Positions 1-10,002 of a stretch of DNA of 64,000 bases are shown piece by piece. Location: NCBI RefSeq assembly GCF_029931775.1, contig NC_079325.1:51382286-51446285 (forward strand), read 5' to 3'. Position numbers and translations under genes: made by a program. Under the pieces are notes generated by a model. It did not search any database, had not been told where the DNA came from, and was given only the letters and a program-made list of their open reading frames with translations. The DNA is from Euleptes europaea. Lineage: Eukaryota; Chordata; Lepidosauria; Squamata; Sphaerodactylidae. How positions within the stretch are numbered: the stretch's first letter is position 1; every line of letters begins with the position of its first letter.

Positions 1-52
1 GCTCTGCCCCCAAAACCTCCCGCCGATAGTGAAGAGGGACCTGGCAACCCTA
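1..52 (+). mobile_element. MITE-A, right end only
   Basis: The window opens inside a copy of the GC-rich MITE-A family. The remaining part runs from the CCCCAAAACCTCCCGCC segment to the terminal TGGCAACCCTA. The left part is outside the window. Confidence 0.8.
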
Positions 53-512
53 CTAGAATGCAATGCACCAACACCATCTGGAGGGCCAATGCCGAAACCT
101 ATGCCCAGGGAAACATCTAAACCCCAACAAATGCCACACTGTGGACTTTGGAGCCCTAAAAACCTCTTCCAGTATTGTCTGGAGATGCCCTCCCCACCTC
201 TTTCACTTCCTCCTTTCCCTACCCTTCTCTAAATTGCTGTTTGGTAATTGCAAAATGATAGAAAAAGTTTACATCTATTCCCAAGATGGCCCCATAGTGC
301 TGATCCAAAAATCTGCATAATGGGGCCACCTGGGGATAGAGGAGGTGTTTCTTCAGCCCCCCCCCCCGATTTGCCGGGGAAAAAAATCTGAAATTGTGTT
401 TATTCATTCAGCAGACATACCATTCCTATAGTTCTAATTGAAAGGCCTTCTGGAAAAGGCAGGTCTTCAAACCTATCCTGAAGGTTTTCAGCTGATTCCT
501 CCCCCCCCCCCC
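53..512. other. No recognised feature
   Basis: Unique-looking intronic or intergenic sequence with two poly-C runs (about 358-368 and 500-512). I see no exon, RNA gene or repeat I can name. The short open frames lack splice context and resemble no protein I know. Confidence 0.5.
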
Positions 513-830
513 GAAGAAGAAGAGTTGGTTTTTATATGCCGACTTTCTCTACCACTTAAGGAAGAATCAAACCGGCTTACAATCTCCTTCCCTTCCCCTC
601 CCCACAGCAGGCACCCTGTGAGGTAGGTGGGGCTGAGAGAGCTCTAAGAGAGCTGTGACTAGCCCAAGGTCACCCAGCAGGCTTCATGTGTAGGAGTGGG
701 GAAACCAACCCGGTTCACCAGATTAGTGTCTGCCGCTCATGTGTAGGAGTGAGGAATCAAACCCGTTTCTCCAGATTAGAGTCCACCGCTCCAAACCACC
801 GCTCTTAACCACTACACCATGCTGGCTCTC
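513..830 (-). mobile_element. SINE-C (tRNA-derived), near full length
   Basis: Reference copy of the family, read on the minus strand. It has a tRNA-like head (GGTGTAGTGGTTAAGAGC, with the B-box-like GGTTTGATTCCCC), a central CORE-like part with GCCAGCTGGGTGACCTTGGG, a GC-rich part with GTGTCTGTTGTGGGGAGG, and the tail GGTATAAAAACCAACTC followed by (TTC)n. Here the tail is at the low-coordinate end. Confidence 0.85.
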
Positions 831-1186
831 AAAGTAAAGCAAAATCAGATACCACAAAAAAAAATAGAGAGAGCAAAAGTAAAAAAAGACATGTAAAGAT
901 CATTCGGGGGAGAAGGAAGATGTGACTATCATGGTTTTAACCTTCTGAAATCAGAGGAACCCCGAAGAATGACAATGCTAGCATTTCAAGCTAACAAAAT
1001 GTGAAAGGGAGCCAGAAAATGGGTCACCTGCCTCTGTTTAAAGAGAAACAGCCAGAGCATATGGTGGCCAGAATGAGAGGGCCTGTTTCTGAGGACTCCC
1101 TTTCAGGGATAGTTTATAAATCCTGCAGAATCAGATGGTGAAGCCATTCTTGGGACATACCACTTCATGCTATGTACAAGGGATTG
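831..1186. other. No recognised feature
   Basis: AT-rich to mixed sequence between two repeats. No exon, RNA gene or named repeat is visible. Confidence 0.5.
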
Positions 1187-1494
1187 CTTCTTTGAGGTTG
1201 CCAACCTCCAGGCTAAGCCTGGCGAATGCCAGGCTTAGCCTGGAGGTTGGCAACCCCAAAGAAGAATTACAACTGATCTGGAATTACAACTGATTACAAC
1301 CCCAAAGAAGAAGTACAACTGACCTGGAATTACAACTGATCTGCGGACTAGAGATCCGTTTCCCTGGAGAAAATAGCCGCTTCGGAGGATGGACTCTATG
1401 ACACCATACCCCACTGAGGTCCATCCCCTCCCCAAACTCTGTCTTCCTCAGGCTCATCTGCAGGAATTTTCCAACCCGGAATTGCCAACCCTAC
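1187..1494 (+). mobile_element. Rearranged MITE-A with snap-back left end
   Basis: The left end is a near-perfect palindrome: 37-nt arms (1187-1223 and 1228-1264) around a 4-nt loop, with one mismatch. It is followed by a doubled AATTACAACTGATCTGGA part and then the ordinary right half, ending in TTGCCAACCCTA. The doubling and the snap-back suggest an aberrant repair or transposition event in one copy. Confidence 0.7.
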
Positions 1495-1590
1495 CTGTGT
1501 TATAACGAGCATTGCCCCTACACTTTCCATGCTAGCTTTATGACCATAGGGACTAGATGCTTGTTTATTGTAAATAACAGTTGGGAATTT

Positions 1591-1639
1591 TAGGTTGCTA
1601 AATCGCCAGGAATTTCCCAGCCTGGAATCGGCAAGCCTA
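1591..1639 (+). mobile_element. MITE-A, internally deleted 49-bp copy
   Basis: Only both termini remain: TAGGTTGCTAAATCGCC at the left and GGAATCGGCAAGCCTA at the right, joined through CCAGGAATTTCCCAGCC. The middle of the element is lost. Confidence 0.55.
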
Positions 1640-1758
1640 ATCTGATTGCATCTTCCATTTAGAACTGCATACACAAAATAAACATGTTGGAGAGACACCT
1701 TCTCCCTGGCATGTTTTTCTGTGTGCAAGGCTCCCCCTGTTGCTATATGGGAGATCAT

Positions 1759-1843
1759 TAGGGTTGCCAACTCCAGGCTCAGAAATTCCTGGAGATTTGG
1801 GGGTGGAACCTGGAGCGGGAAGAATTTGGGGAGGGGAGCGTTA
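1759..1843 (-). mobile_element. MITE-A fragment
   Basis: Terminus TAGGGTTGCCAACTCC, then the minus-strand GGAGATTTGGGGGTGGA segment, fading out near 1843. The other end is missing. Confidence 0.6.
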
Positions 1844-2149
1844 AAAAATGCTTCATCTGTAGTCAGGAATAGTTTATCCACTTGACATCACTGACAGTAT
1901 CAACTAGCCCAAGGCTGGATCTTCGTAAGTAGCAGAATGAGATGGTCTGATGAAGTGTACCTCTTCATACGGCAGGGGTGTGTATGTGTGGAGGGGTTCT
2001 ACTTTTAAATGCTTTCCATTGTTAAAAAACAAGCAAACAAAACCCCTCCCCTGCAAATAGAAAACTAGTATATCAGGTAGGTTACAGCTGAGTCCCTTTT
2101 CATGCTGTGCTGATTTTCCAGTTGCAATGAGTTTGTGATTTAGAGGAGC

Positions 2150-2620
2150 ATTCAAAAATGCAATTCTCTACTTCCAGGCTGAAGTCACAGGCCATTTATG
2201 CTTGGTAATTAGCAGCGCGTTCCAGGCCGAAGTGCCCCGCATATTTTTTTTTTTAGTTTTTCGCACTGAACCGTCATTCAGGAAGTGACTGCGAAGCCAG
2301 CACATACCTGCTTCACATTTCTTAAGTCCCTTTAACAGGACCTTTTGTGTTTGCTCCGCCCCTGCCTCGAAGAATCACATCAAGGAAGCATGCAAAATCA
2401 CAGCTGCGTGTTAGCTATGCAAACGGCAGTGGCCAATGGATTGAACGAAGGAGCAGGCGAGTGGGGGTAGAATTTCTCCTTTTGCGTCGGTACCGTGAAT
2501 AGGCATTTTAAAGGTTGCATTGAAGAAAAGAGCTTTAAGCGAGCATCAAAATTGATCCTACATAAATGGCCGAGAGTCCATTCCACCACCTGGTTTTAAC
2601 ATGTGTATGGAGCAGGCCTT
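2150..2620. promoter_or_regulatory. Candidate non-coding element, repeat-free
   Basis: No repeat family is recognisable. The stretch contains GTAATTAGCAGC (a TAATTA-type homeodomain site) and octamer-like ATGCAAA steps. An acceptor-like TTTAACAG near 2337 opens a moderate reading frame, but no donor or known protein follows. This is inference from base composition and motifs; conservation was not tested. Confidence 0.3.
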
Positions 2621-2760
2621 GGATTTCATTGGGTGTAATCTCACCATGGTGGGAGTTCTTTTTAAGTCCAATCTTAGAGATATTTGAGATGAAATTACAA
2701 AACTGCTGTTTATTTTCAGAAACACTGGTTGTAGTTGCTATCCTGTAACCTCTGCAATAT

Positions 2761-3018
2761 ATTGGTTCTTGTAGGTTATCCAAGCTGTGTGACCGTGGTC
2801 TTGGTATTTTCTTTCCTGGCGTTTCGCCAGCAGGTGTGGCAGGCATCTTCAGAGGAGTAACACTGAAGGACAGTGTGTCCTTCAGTGTTACTCCTCTGAA
2901 GATGCCTGCCACAGCTGCTGGCGAAACGCCAGGAAAGAAAATACCAAGACCACGGTCACACAGCTCGGATAACCTACAAGAACCAATGAACTCTGACTGT
3001 GAAAGCCTTCGACAGTAT
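2761..3018. mobile_element. Penelope-like element end, head-to-head palindrome
   Basis: Two copies of one end sequence in opposite orientation form a ~227-bp palindrome (2761-2987) around about 2874. A single tail with GAAAGCCTTCGACA follows to 3018. The 12-bp TCTGCAATATAT occurs at 2751-2762 and 3019-3030 and looks like the target duplication. Each arm carries CTGAAGA, a short GCC/GGC stem and GAAA (+ strand 2896-2926), which resembles a hammerhead ribozyme core. PLEs are known for inverted ends and hammerhead motifs. Assignment to PLE rests on memory of the family and on this architecture; no reverse transcriptase is present. Confidence 0.6.
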
Positions 3019-3030
3019 TCTGCAATATAT

Positions 3031-3512
3031 ATTTGCAGTGCCGGCAATACAGGACATGCAGTTACCCACTTTCAAAATTTAAAAAACCAAAAGCATATGT
3101 ACCCCACAAGGCTATGACCCAAAACAATTTACACCTCGGCAGCTGACAGGGATGTAGCTACTCTCCAATAATCTGTTTGGGATTTCTGCTTATGACATTT
3201 ATTCTCCACTGCCCTTATACTGACATAATGGCCAAGGTAGTTTACAGATAAAATTATTGAAATGCTAAAAGAAAAAAAATGGGGGGGAGAATCAAACGGT
3301 GACAAGAAACCAACCCATAGGAAATATTTGAGAAACCTGAATGGACAAACCATTTAAAATATAACCACTTGGCTGCTTCTGAAATGTTTGGGGCTGAGTG
3401 GTGGAATAGAAATCTTTTCGATGGATCCATTGTATGCTCACTTATATAATTTGCACTCACTGGGTGGTATCCGGAATATCCATTCTGTTGAAGGGGGCAC
3501 TTGCACTTCTGT
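3031..3512. other. No gene; old repeat traces
   Basis: Around 3182-3260 there is a string typical of SINE tails (TTCTCCACTGCCC, then GCCAAGGTAGTTTACAG), too degraded to name. Nothing else is recognised. Confidence 0.4.
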
Positions 3513-3822
3513 GAGAGCCAGTATGGTATAGCGGTTAAGAGCAGTGGTTTGGAGCAGTGGACTCTGATCTGGAGAGCCAGGCTTGATTCCCCACTCCACC
3601 ACATGATAGGTGGAAGCTAATCTGGTGAACTGGGTTGGTTTCCCCACTCCTACACATGAAGCCAGCTGGATGACCTTGGGCTAGTCACAGCTCTCTCAGC
3701 CCCACCTACCTCACAGGATGTCTGTTGTGGGGAGGGGAAGGGAAGGTGATTGTAAGCCGGTTAGATTCTTCCTTAAGTGGTAGAGAAAGTCGGCATATAA
3801 AAACCAACTCTTCTTCTTCTTC
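3513..3822 (+). mobile_element. SINE-C, full length
   Basis: Starts GAGAGCCAGTATGGTATAG and ends AAAACCAACTC(TTC)n. All segments of the family are present in order. Confidence 0.85.
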
Positions 3823-4082
3823 CAGCAAACATAGAACCATTTAGATCTTCTCCTTCTCCTCCTCCTCCTCCTTCCTGTTCTGGGAGGAATTCAGTGGAAG
3901 CTGCCCTGTGCCAGGGGAAACCACCACTGTCCGTGGGAAAGACCCATGGAATCCAGTGCACAAATTTTTAAAATCTGACTTAAAACAGAGCAAAATTCTG
4001 GACTATATCTTAGTGTTTCTGGCAAAGTGAATGAAACACTTCCCTGTTGCCCTCAGAGACTCTGAGTGGCACCTGCCACAGG

Positions 4083-4232
4083 TAGAGTTGCCAACGCACA
4101 GGTGGCTCCTTTGGAGGGTAGACTCTATTGCATTGTATCCTACTGACGTCCCTCCCCTCCCAAAACCCCATCTTCACCACGCTCCACCCTTCAAATCTCC
4201 AGGTGTTCCCCAACCCAGAGCTGGAAGCCCGA
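4083..4232 (+). mobile_element. MITE-A, internally shortened
   Basis: Ends TAGAGTTGCCA and GCTGGAAGCCCGA; the palindromic ATCTCC part of the left half is missing. Confidence 0.65.
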
Positions 4233-4237
4233 TCCAC

Positions 4238-4406
4238 TGGCAAGCCAAGTGTAGTATAGCGTGATGCAGTGGTTTGATTCCCCACTCCTTCACAAGAAGC
4301 CAGCTGGGTGACCTTGGGCTAGTCACAGCTCTCTTAGAGCTCTCTCAGCCCCACCTACCTCACAGGGTGTCTGTTGTGGGGAGGGGAAGGGAAGCTGATT
4401 GTAAGC
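4238..4406 (+). mobile_element. SINE-C, truncated
   Basis: Damaged head followed by the GCCAGCTGGGTGACC and GTCTGTTGTGGGGAGG segments. It stops abruptly at GATTGTAAGC, where the next MITE-A begins. Confidence 0.7.
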
Positions 4407-4615
4407 TAGGGTTGCCAACTTTCAAGTACTAGCGGGAGATCTCCTGCTATTACAACTGCTCTCCAGATGGTAGAGATCAGTTCCCCTGGAGAAAATGGCC
4501 ACTTTGGCCATTGGTCTCTATGGCATTGAAGTCCCTTTCCTCCCCAAACCCTGCACTCCTCAGGCTCTACCCCCAAAATCTCCAGGTAATTCCCAACCCA
4601 GAACTGGCAACCCTA
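4407..4615 (+). mobile_element. MITE-A, full length
   Basis: Runs TAGGGTTGCCA to TGGCAACCCTA. No matching 8-bp duplication is seen at its edges, perhaps because the neighbouring SINE was truncated. Confidence 0.8.
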
Positions 4616-4651
4616 CCCCTTGTCCCTGCCATTGCATCTTTGGCATGTAGT

Positions 4652-4757
4652 AGCATTGCTAGCTCTGGGTTGGGAAATACCTGGAGATTTTTGGGGGTGG
4701 AGCCTGAGGAGGGTGGGGTTTGGGGAGGGACCTCAGCAGGGTACAATGCCATAGAAC
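4652..4757 (-). mobile_element. MITE-A fragment
   Basis: Begins GGTTGGGAAATACCTGG, continues through GGGGGTGGAGCCTGAGG and is lost where the hAT-B relic starts. Confidence 0.6.
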
Positions 4758-5152
4758 ATTTGCTCAAACTCATTTGCCACAAAGCAGGATATGACATAAA
4801 TGTCACTTGGTCAGGCCGGGCCATGTGTACCATAAAATTTAATGCCAGGTACCGGAGATACAAACTTTATAGAAGACACAGGCAAAGCCAATTAATGGTA
4901 TTATTTTTTACTTTATTTTTTAACTTTAAATGCAATCATGTTTAAAACAATAACACTCTTACAGTATTTTCTTTTATTTATTTGACCATTGACATCTCAG
5001 GAGCTGGGGAGGGGGTGCGGCTGTCTCGGCTGGCAACACCACAGAGGACTCACCAGCCCAGATCAGGAGCGGGGGGGATGGCTGGCTCGTGGGCCAAATA
5101 AGAGCTCTCAAGGGGCCGGATCTGGCCCACGGGCCATATGTTTGACAGCCTA
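4758..5152. mobile_element. hAT-B relic, interrupted
   Basis: Left part CTCAAACTCATTTGC with CAGGATATGACATAAATG; right part CGGGCCATATGTTTGACAG. Both match the copy at 25994-26181. About 170 bp of AT-rich sequence (about 4845-5015) lies between them and is absent from the other copy, so it may be an insertion. Confidence 0.55.
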
Positions 5153-5565
5153 CCATAGAATCTACCCTCCAAAGCAGCCATTTTGTCCAGGAGAACTGAT
5201 CTCGGTTTTCTGGAAATCAATTGTAATAGAAGAAGAAGAGCTGGTTTTTATACCCCACTTTTCTCTACCTTAACGAGTCTTAAAGCAGCTTACGGTCCCC
5301 TTCCGTTCCCCCTCCCCACAACAGGCACCTTGTGAGACAGATGGCGCTGAGAGAGTTCAGAGAGAACTGTGACTAGCCCAAGGTTACCCAACAGGCTTCT
5401 TGTGGAGGAGTGGGAAAACAACCCGTTTCTCCAGATTAGAGTCCGCCGCTCATGTGGAGGGGCAGCAAATCAAACTTGACTCTCTAGATTAGAGTCCCCT
5501 GCTCTTAACCACTATACCACACTAGCTGTAATAGTGGGCGATCTCCAGGCCCCACCTGGAGGGTG
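5153..5565 (-). mobile_element. MITE-A split by a SINE-C
   Basis: The half with AAAGCAGCCATTTTGTCCAGG precedes the SINE and the half with GATCTCCAGGCCCCACC follows it. The element is therefore older than the SINE insertion. Confidence 0.65.
5230..5526 (-). mobile_element. SINE-C inserted in MITE-A
   Basis: Flanked by a perfect 8-bp target duplication, TGTAATAG, at 5222-5229 and 5527-5534. The (GAA)n tail on the minus strand abuts the left copy. Confidence 0.8.
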
Positions 5566-5771
5566 TAGGGTTGCCAGGTCCCTCTTCAACAGCGGCAGGA
5601 GGTTTTTTGGGCAGAGCCTGAGATAGCCGGGGTATAAGAAGGGGTGGGACTTCAATACCATAGAGTCCAATTACCAAAGTGGCCATTTTCTCCAGGTGAA
5701 CTGATCTCTATCGGCTGGAGATCAGTTGTAATAGCAGATCTCCAGCTAGTACCTGGAGGTTGGCAACCCTA
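5566..5771 (-). mobile_element. MITE-A, full length with duplication
   Basis: TAGGGTTGCCA to TGGCAACCCTA. The flanking 8-mers GGAGGGTG (5558-5565) and GAAGGGTG (5572 series, 5772-5779) agree at 7 of 8 bases, as expected for a hAT target duplication. It landed directly beside the previous MITE-A. Confidence 0.8.
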
Positions 5772-5906
5772 GAAGGGTGGCAACCCTAGTGTGCAGCAAT
5801 GACATCATTTTAGCCTCACCCATCCCCCCCATCTCTGCTGTCTCTTTTCCTTTTCAGATGGATCCTACAATCAGCTTTCTTTCCAAGGTGTGGAATCGGC
5901 TGAATG

Positions 5907-6115
5907 TAGGGTTGCCAACCTCCAGGTACTAGCTGGAGTTCTCCTGCTATTACAACCGATCTCCAGCCGATAGAGATCAGTTCACCTGGAGAAATTGGCC
6001 GCTTTGGCCATTGGACTCTATGGCATTGAAGTCCCTCCCCTCCCCAAACCCCGCCCACCTCAGGCTCTTCCCCAAAAACCTCCTGCCAGTGGCAAAGAGG
6101 CACCTGGCAACCCTA
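5907..6115 (+). mobile_element. MITE-A, full length with duplication
   Basis: TAGGGTTGCCA to TGGCAACCCTA. Flanks GCTGAATG and CCTGAATG agree at 7 of 8 bases. Confidence 0.8.
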
Positions 6116-7369
6116 CCTGAATGCCTAAAGTAGCAGTGTGTGCTTGACATTTTGTAAGCCCCGACGTAAAGTTTTCCAGGCGGAAACTTTTCAGAGGAAA
6201 CTGACACACGGCCCCGGAGTGCAGAGATGCCACTTTGTCTCTGGCGGCTGGCTCACAGGTTGGCGCCGTGCATAGATTTTAATTTTAACAAAATAGCTGT
6301 CTCCGGTGAAAGGATCGTCAACATCTAAAAAGGTGAAACTCCGTCTTGAGCTGAACAGGCCCTGGCGCTGTCATTGATTTTTTCCGGGAAGAGAAAAAAC
6401 CCACCGCCTCTGGCTACTCCACCAAATTAGTAGTCACTGATGACCAATTATTTTGCCCCGCTGCGAGCGGGGAGGCGGAACTTAAAAACCCAGTTTGTCA
6501 GACCCTGGGCTCTCCCCCTACACCGCCTTTCAACCGGCGTGTACTTAAAACCCCTCGGAAGGTTCTGACGCTTCCTCGCTTCCCTGGGAAGTTTCATCCT
6601 ACATATTAAAAAAAAAAGTTTTAATGAGCTGTGGGGATATGATGATGGGCCATCATAAGAACAGCCTGTTCTCGTCTCGGCAGAGAACTATTTCGCCAAA
6701 CAGGCGAATCACAGCTGTCAGGATTTATACACGCGTACACCCGAAAAGTGTCAGCCTCGCATTTGCAAATTATAATTATCATTTCCCCTGCGTCTCCCTC
6801 CCCGGTGCCTTCGTTTTAGAGGAGGCCCGGCTTCCCGGTATCCGTCGCGAAAGCACCGAAGGCTCCTACTGACTGGAAGAGATTTACCTGGTTTGTAGCT
6901 CGTTTAAGGCCTACACGGTTTTGATTTTAATATTGTGAATACTTCATTATGCTTTTCTTAAAGACTTATTTGGCAGCAAAGGGGCCCATTAAAAAAAAAA
7001 ACCGTGGCAGGTTTGGCTTGCGAGGGAAACAGCCGAGCCGCCCCCCCCCCCCTCGTTTCAGTCAAGTGCCTCCTGGCTCTTGAAGATAATTTAGCAGGAG
7101 AATTTGTTTAAAAATACAGGAAGAGAAAACTGTTGAGTGAGTAATGATTTTGAGAGCGCGCATAAATAAATGTTAGAGGGTTCAGGGAGAAGCGACATGA
7201 GAAGCAAAAGCCGTCTGGTGAGGTTCCAGCATCCGTCAGGGAAGAGAAATGGAACTTGGGACAGAAAGAGGTAGAGAAAGGGGTAGAGATACCCATATAA
7301 GGGGCCAGTTTGCTTCTCAGTGGCTCCACTGGGATTTATGGGACCAGGCAAACAGGGTGGAACATGGGG
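6116..7369. promoter_or_regulatory. Repeat-poor block, candidate regulatory sequence
   Basis: More than 1.2 kb without a recognisable transposon in a window otherwise packed with them. It contains CACCAAATTAGTAG, GATGACCAATTATTTTG, GCAAATTATAATTATC and a poly-C run near 7040. The AATTA cores suit homeodomain binding. It may be conserved non-coding DNA left (5') of the first CFAP77 exon seen here; this is inference. Confidence 0.35.
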
Positions 7370-7588
7370 CGTGAACACATGAAGCTGCCTTATACTGAAT
7401 CAGACCCTTGGTCCATCAAACTCAGTATTGTCTACTACTCAGACTGGCAGCAGCTCTCCAGGGTCTCAGGCGGAGGTCTTTCACATCACCTACCTGCCTA
7501 GTCCCTTTAACTGGAGATGCCAGGGACTGAACCTGGGACCTTCTGCATGCCAAGCAGACGCTCTACCACTGAGCCACAGCCCCTCCCA
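7370..7588 (-). mobile_element. SINE-B (tRNA-derived), full length
   Basis: Reference copy. On the minus strand it reads GGGGCTGTGGCTCAGTGG, GGTTCAGTCCCTGGCATCTC, then the body with GAGACCCTGGAGAGCTGC and TCTGATTCAGTATAAGGCAGC, and ends CATGTGTTCA. The head has tRNA A- and B-box-like parts. Confidence 0.85.
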
Positions 7589-7687
7589 GGACATAGTTCA
7601 GAAGGGGCAACATTTTATTCCTAGCCCTGGTACCAGTTTCACTCCCACTCCAGTAGGATCTTCAGGTGTACCCGCTAGGGACAGGTG

Positions 7688-7775
7688 TAGGGTTGCCAAT
7701 TCTGGGTTGGCAAATTCCTGGAGATTTTGGGATGGAGCCGGGGGGGGGTAAGGTTTGTGGAGGGGAGGGACCTAA
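7688..7775 (-). mobile_element. MITE-A fragment
   Basis: TAGGGTTGCCAATTCTGGG followed by GGAGATTTTGGGATGGAGCC and a poly-G run; truncated. Confidence 0.6.
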
Positions 7776-7820
7776 GCCAGGTATATTAAAATCGCATTGT
7801 TAACTCATATAGTAAACCTT

Positions 7821-8105
7821 AAAAAGGTAAAGGACCGGGTCATTCCTGACCCATGGGATGATGTCACATCCCAACGTTTACTAGGCAGACTATGTTTACA
7901 GGGTGGTTTGCCAGTGCCTTCCCCAGTCGTCTACACTTTACCCCCAGCAAGCTTCCCTGGAGAAAATGGCTGCTTTGGAAGACCTCGGAAGGATGGAAGG
8001 CTAAGTCAACCTTGAGCCGGCTACCTGAATCTGACTTCCGTCGGGATCAAACTCAGGTTGTGAGCAGAGCTTGGACTGCAGTTCTGCAGCTTACCACTCT
8101 GTGCC
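7821..8105 (+). mobile_element. SINE-D (tRNA-like, GGTAAAGG start)
   Basis: Body has GGGTCATTCCTGACCCATGG, GCAGACT, GGTTTGCCAGTGCCTTCCCC, GACCTCGGAAGGATGG and ends in a tRNA-like CGGGATCAAACTCAGG stretch. A 26-bp piece resembling MITE-A (about 7959-7985) sits inside it. Confidence 0.65.
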
Positions 8106-8109
8106 TTAG

Positions 8110-8446
8110 GCTTCCCTGTTAGTGTGCGATGGCTCACTGCTTATGACTTTAGTCGTGAAAACAATAATTAAGAAGAAGAAGATGGGTGTAATGCCATACA
8201 TGAATTTCAAGAAACAGAAGAAGCCGGGTGCTCAACTTTGAGTCTACGGACAATACAAGTACCTATAAGCTGGATAGCTTGATGGACTTATCTGGTGGTG
8301 ACTATTCTTTGTAAATATTGTATATAGTACACTATTATTGTTCAGCACTGTTGTTTGTTTGCATAGTCCTTGTTTGTGGCTTGTTGAGAATACATTTGAT
8401 ATTGTTTGATATTAATTGAGCCTACTGTTGTGCATCATATTAAACT
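8110..8446. other. AT-rich sequence, unclassified
   Basis: Rich in TTGTAAATATTGTATATAG and TTTGATATTAATTGAG strings. It ends exactly where a MITE-A begins. The texture resembles a retroelement 3' tail, but no coding part or defined ends are visible. Confidence 0.35.
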
Positions 8447-8448
8447 AC

Positions 8449-8644
8449 CTCCAGGTACTAGCTGAAGATCTCCCGCTATTAGAACTGATCTCCAGCCAAT
8501 AGAGATCAGTTCACCTGGAGAAAATGGCCGCTTTGGCCATTGGACTCTACGGCATTGAAGTCCCTCCCCTCCCCCAACCCCACCCTCCTCAGGCTCCGCC
8601 ACAAAAACCTCCAGCCAGTAGTGAAGAGGGACCTGGCAACCCTA
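8449..8644 (+). mobile_element. MITE-A, left tip missing
   Basis: Begins at ACCTCCAGGTACTAGC without the GGGTTGCCA tip and ends with TGGCAACCCTA. Confidence 0.75.
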
Positions 8645-8676
8645 CTGCCCCCCCCAACCCCAATCCTGCCCAGCGG

Positions 8677-8880
8677 TAGTGTTGCCAACCTCCAGGTGGG
8701 TGCTGGAGTTCTCCTGGGATTTCATCTGCTCTCCAGATTACAGAGATCAGTTCCCTTGGTGGAGATGGCAGCTTCGGAAAGCAGAATCTGTGAAAATTAC
8801 ATTCACGCTGAGCTCTTCATTCTCTCCAGACGCCGCCCCCAAATCTCCAGGACTTTTCCAGACTGGAGCTGGCAACCCTA
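8677..8880 (+). mobile_element. MITE-A, variant
   Basis: TAGTGTTGCCA to TGGCAACCCTA, with the GCTGGAGTTCTCCTGGGATT variant of the left half. Only a short poly-C spacer separates it from the previous copy. Confidence 0.75.
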
Positions 8881-9522
8881 GAGGGCTGGTCCCACCTCAG
8901 AGATGCGCTGAGTCTCAGAAGGCTGCCTTGGAAGTAAACACATTAAAGAGACTGACCTCAGCAGCCCTGTGATCTATAGCACCCCCCTCCAAGTCTAGAG
9001 GAAAGATGTCTCTTCTGATATGAATGGCCTCTCGGGGCGCATAGCAATAGGTTGTGCACGTAACATCATTAGGAAACATGGGCATAGATTAGGCTTCTCT
9101 GAGGCATGCGGTGTGCAATAATTAGTAATAAAAGTCACGGCAGGGGCTAAAGTAACCAAGTTAAAACAGGAACTCTGCATTCATATCAAGTAGCCTCTGG
9201 CACTGGATTTTTGGGGCGGGGACTTGACTGCAAGAGTGTCATTTAAAAGCTGGTCAGTGCTGACTTCATAAGTCCTAATGAGGGATCGGAAAAGTGACCC
9301 TCTCAAGCAGTAGATGCTTGAGATCATCTGCTAAGGTTAGGATCTCAGGTTAGGATCTCTCCCAGCCCCGCTATGTGAGAACTTTGACTTTGGACTTGCC
9401 GTGAAATGGACATGGGATCCTCTTCATGTGTGGCCTGTGCTCTACAGCTGAGCTATGAGTCCTCCAGAACATCAAGTCTCATAAATGCCTATTGTTTCAC
9501 AAAGGGTATAATGTATTTGCCC
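8881..9522. other. Unique sequence, no gene
   Basis: Repeat-free. The part 9000-9190 contains GTGCAATAATTAGTAATAAAAG and CGCATAGCAATAGG, which look like transcription-factor sites. No splice-flanked open frame is convincing. Confidence 0.35.
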
Positions 9523-9725
9523 TGCCCTGGATGGCGCAGGCTAGCCTGATTTTGTCAGATCTTTGAAACTAAGCAGGGTCAGCCCTGGTTAGTACTTGGA
9601 TGGGAGACCACCAAGGAAGTCCAGGGTTGCTATGCAGAGGCAGGCAATAGCAAACCACCTCTTAATGTCTCTTGCCTTGAAAACTCTATGGGGTCGCCAT
9701 AAATCGGCTGCGACTTGAAGCACTT
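9523..9725 (+). mobile_element. 5S rRNA-derived SINE
   Basis: Reference copy. The head follows 5S rRNA: AGCCTGATTTTGTCAGATC, AAACTAAGCAGGGTC and GTACTTGGATGGGAGACC, which covers the internal promoter. The body contains GGCAGGCAATAGCAAACCACC and TCTCTTGCCTTGAAAAC and ends near GGTCGCCATAAATCGGC. Confidence 0.85.
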
Positions 9726-9798
9726 CCCACCACCGTGATATATTTTCTTCAGAGAATATATCAGAAAGAGAGTGAGCGTGGTGTAGTAGTTAATAGCA

Positions 9799-10002
9799 GT
9801 GGGTTGGGAAATACCTGGAGTTGGGAAATACCTGGAGATTTTGGGGGGTGGGGTCTGAGGAGGGTGGGGCTTGGAGAGGGGCGGGACTTCAATGCCATAG
9901 AGTCCAATTGCCGATGAGGCCATTTTCTCCAGGGGAACTGATCACTGTCACCTGGAGATCAGTTCTAATAGCAGGAAATCTCCAGCCACAACCTGGAGGT
10001 TA
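9799..10002 (-). mobile_element. MITE-A, full length, worn ends
   Basis: GGGTTGGGAAATACCTGG is repeated at the start; the element runs through GGGGCTTGGAGAGGGGCGGG to AACCTGGAGGTTAGTAA. Confidence 0.7.

Noticed and set aside
2338-2506. CFAP77 upstream exon after an acceptor-like TTTAACAG
   Set aside because: The frame has no donor, no phase-2 exit to match the exon at 10795 and no resemblance to the protein.
9523-9600. 5S rRNA gene
   Set aside because: Only the 5S-like head of a SINE, followed by the SINE body shared with many copies.
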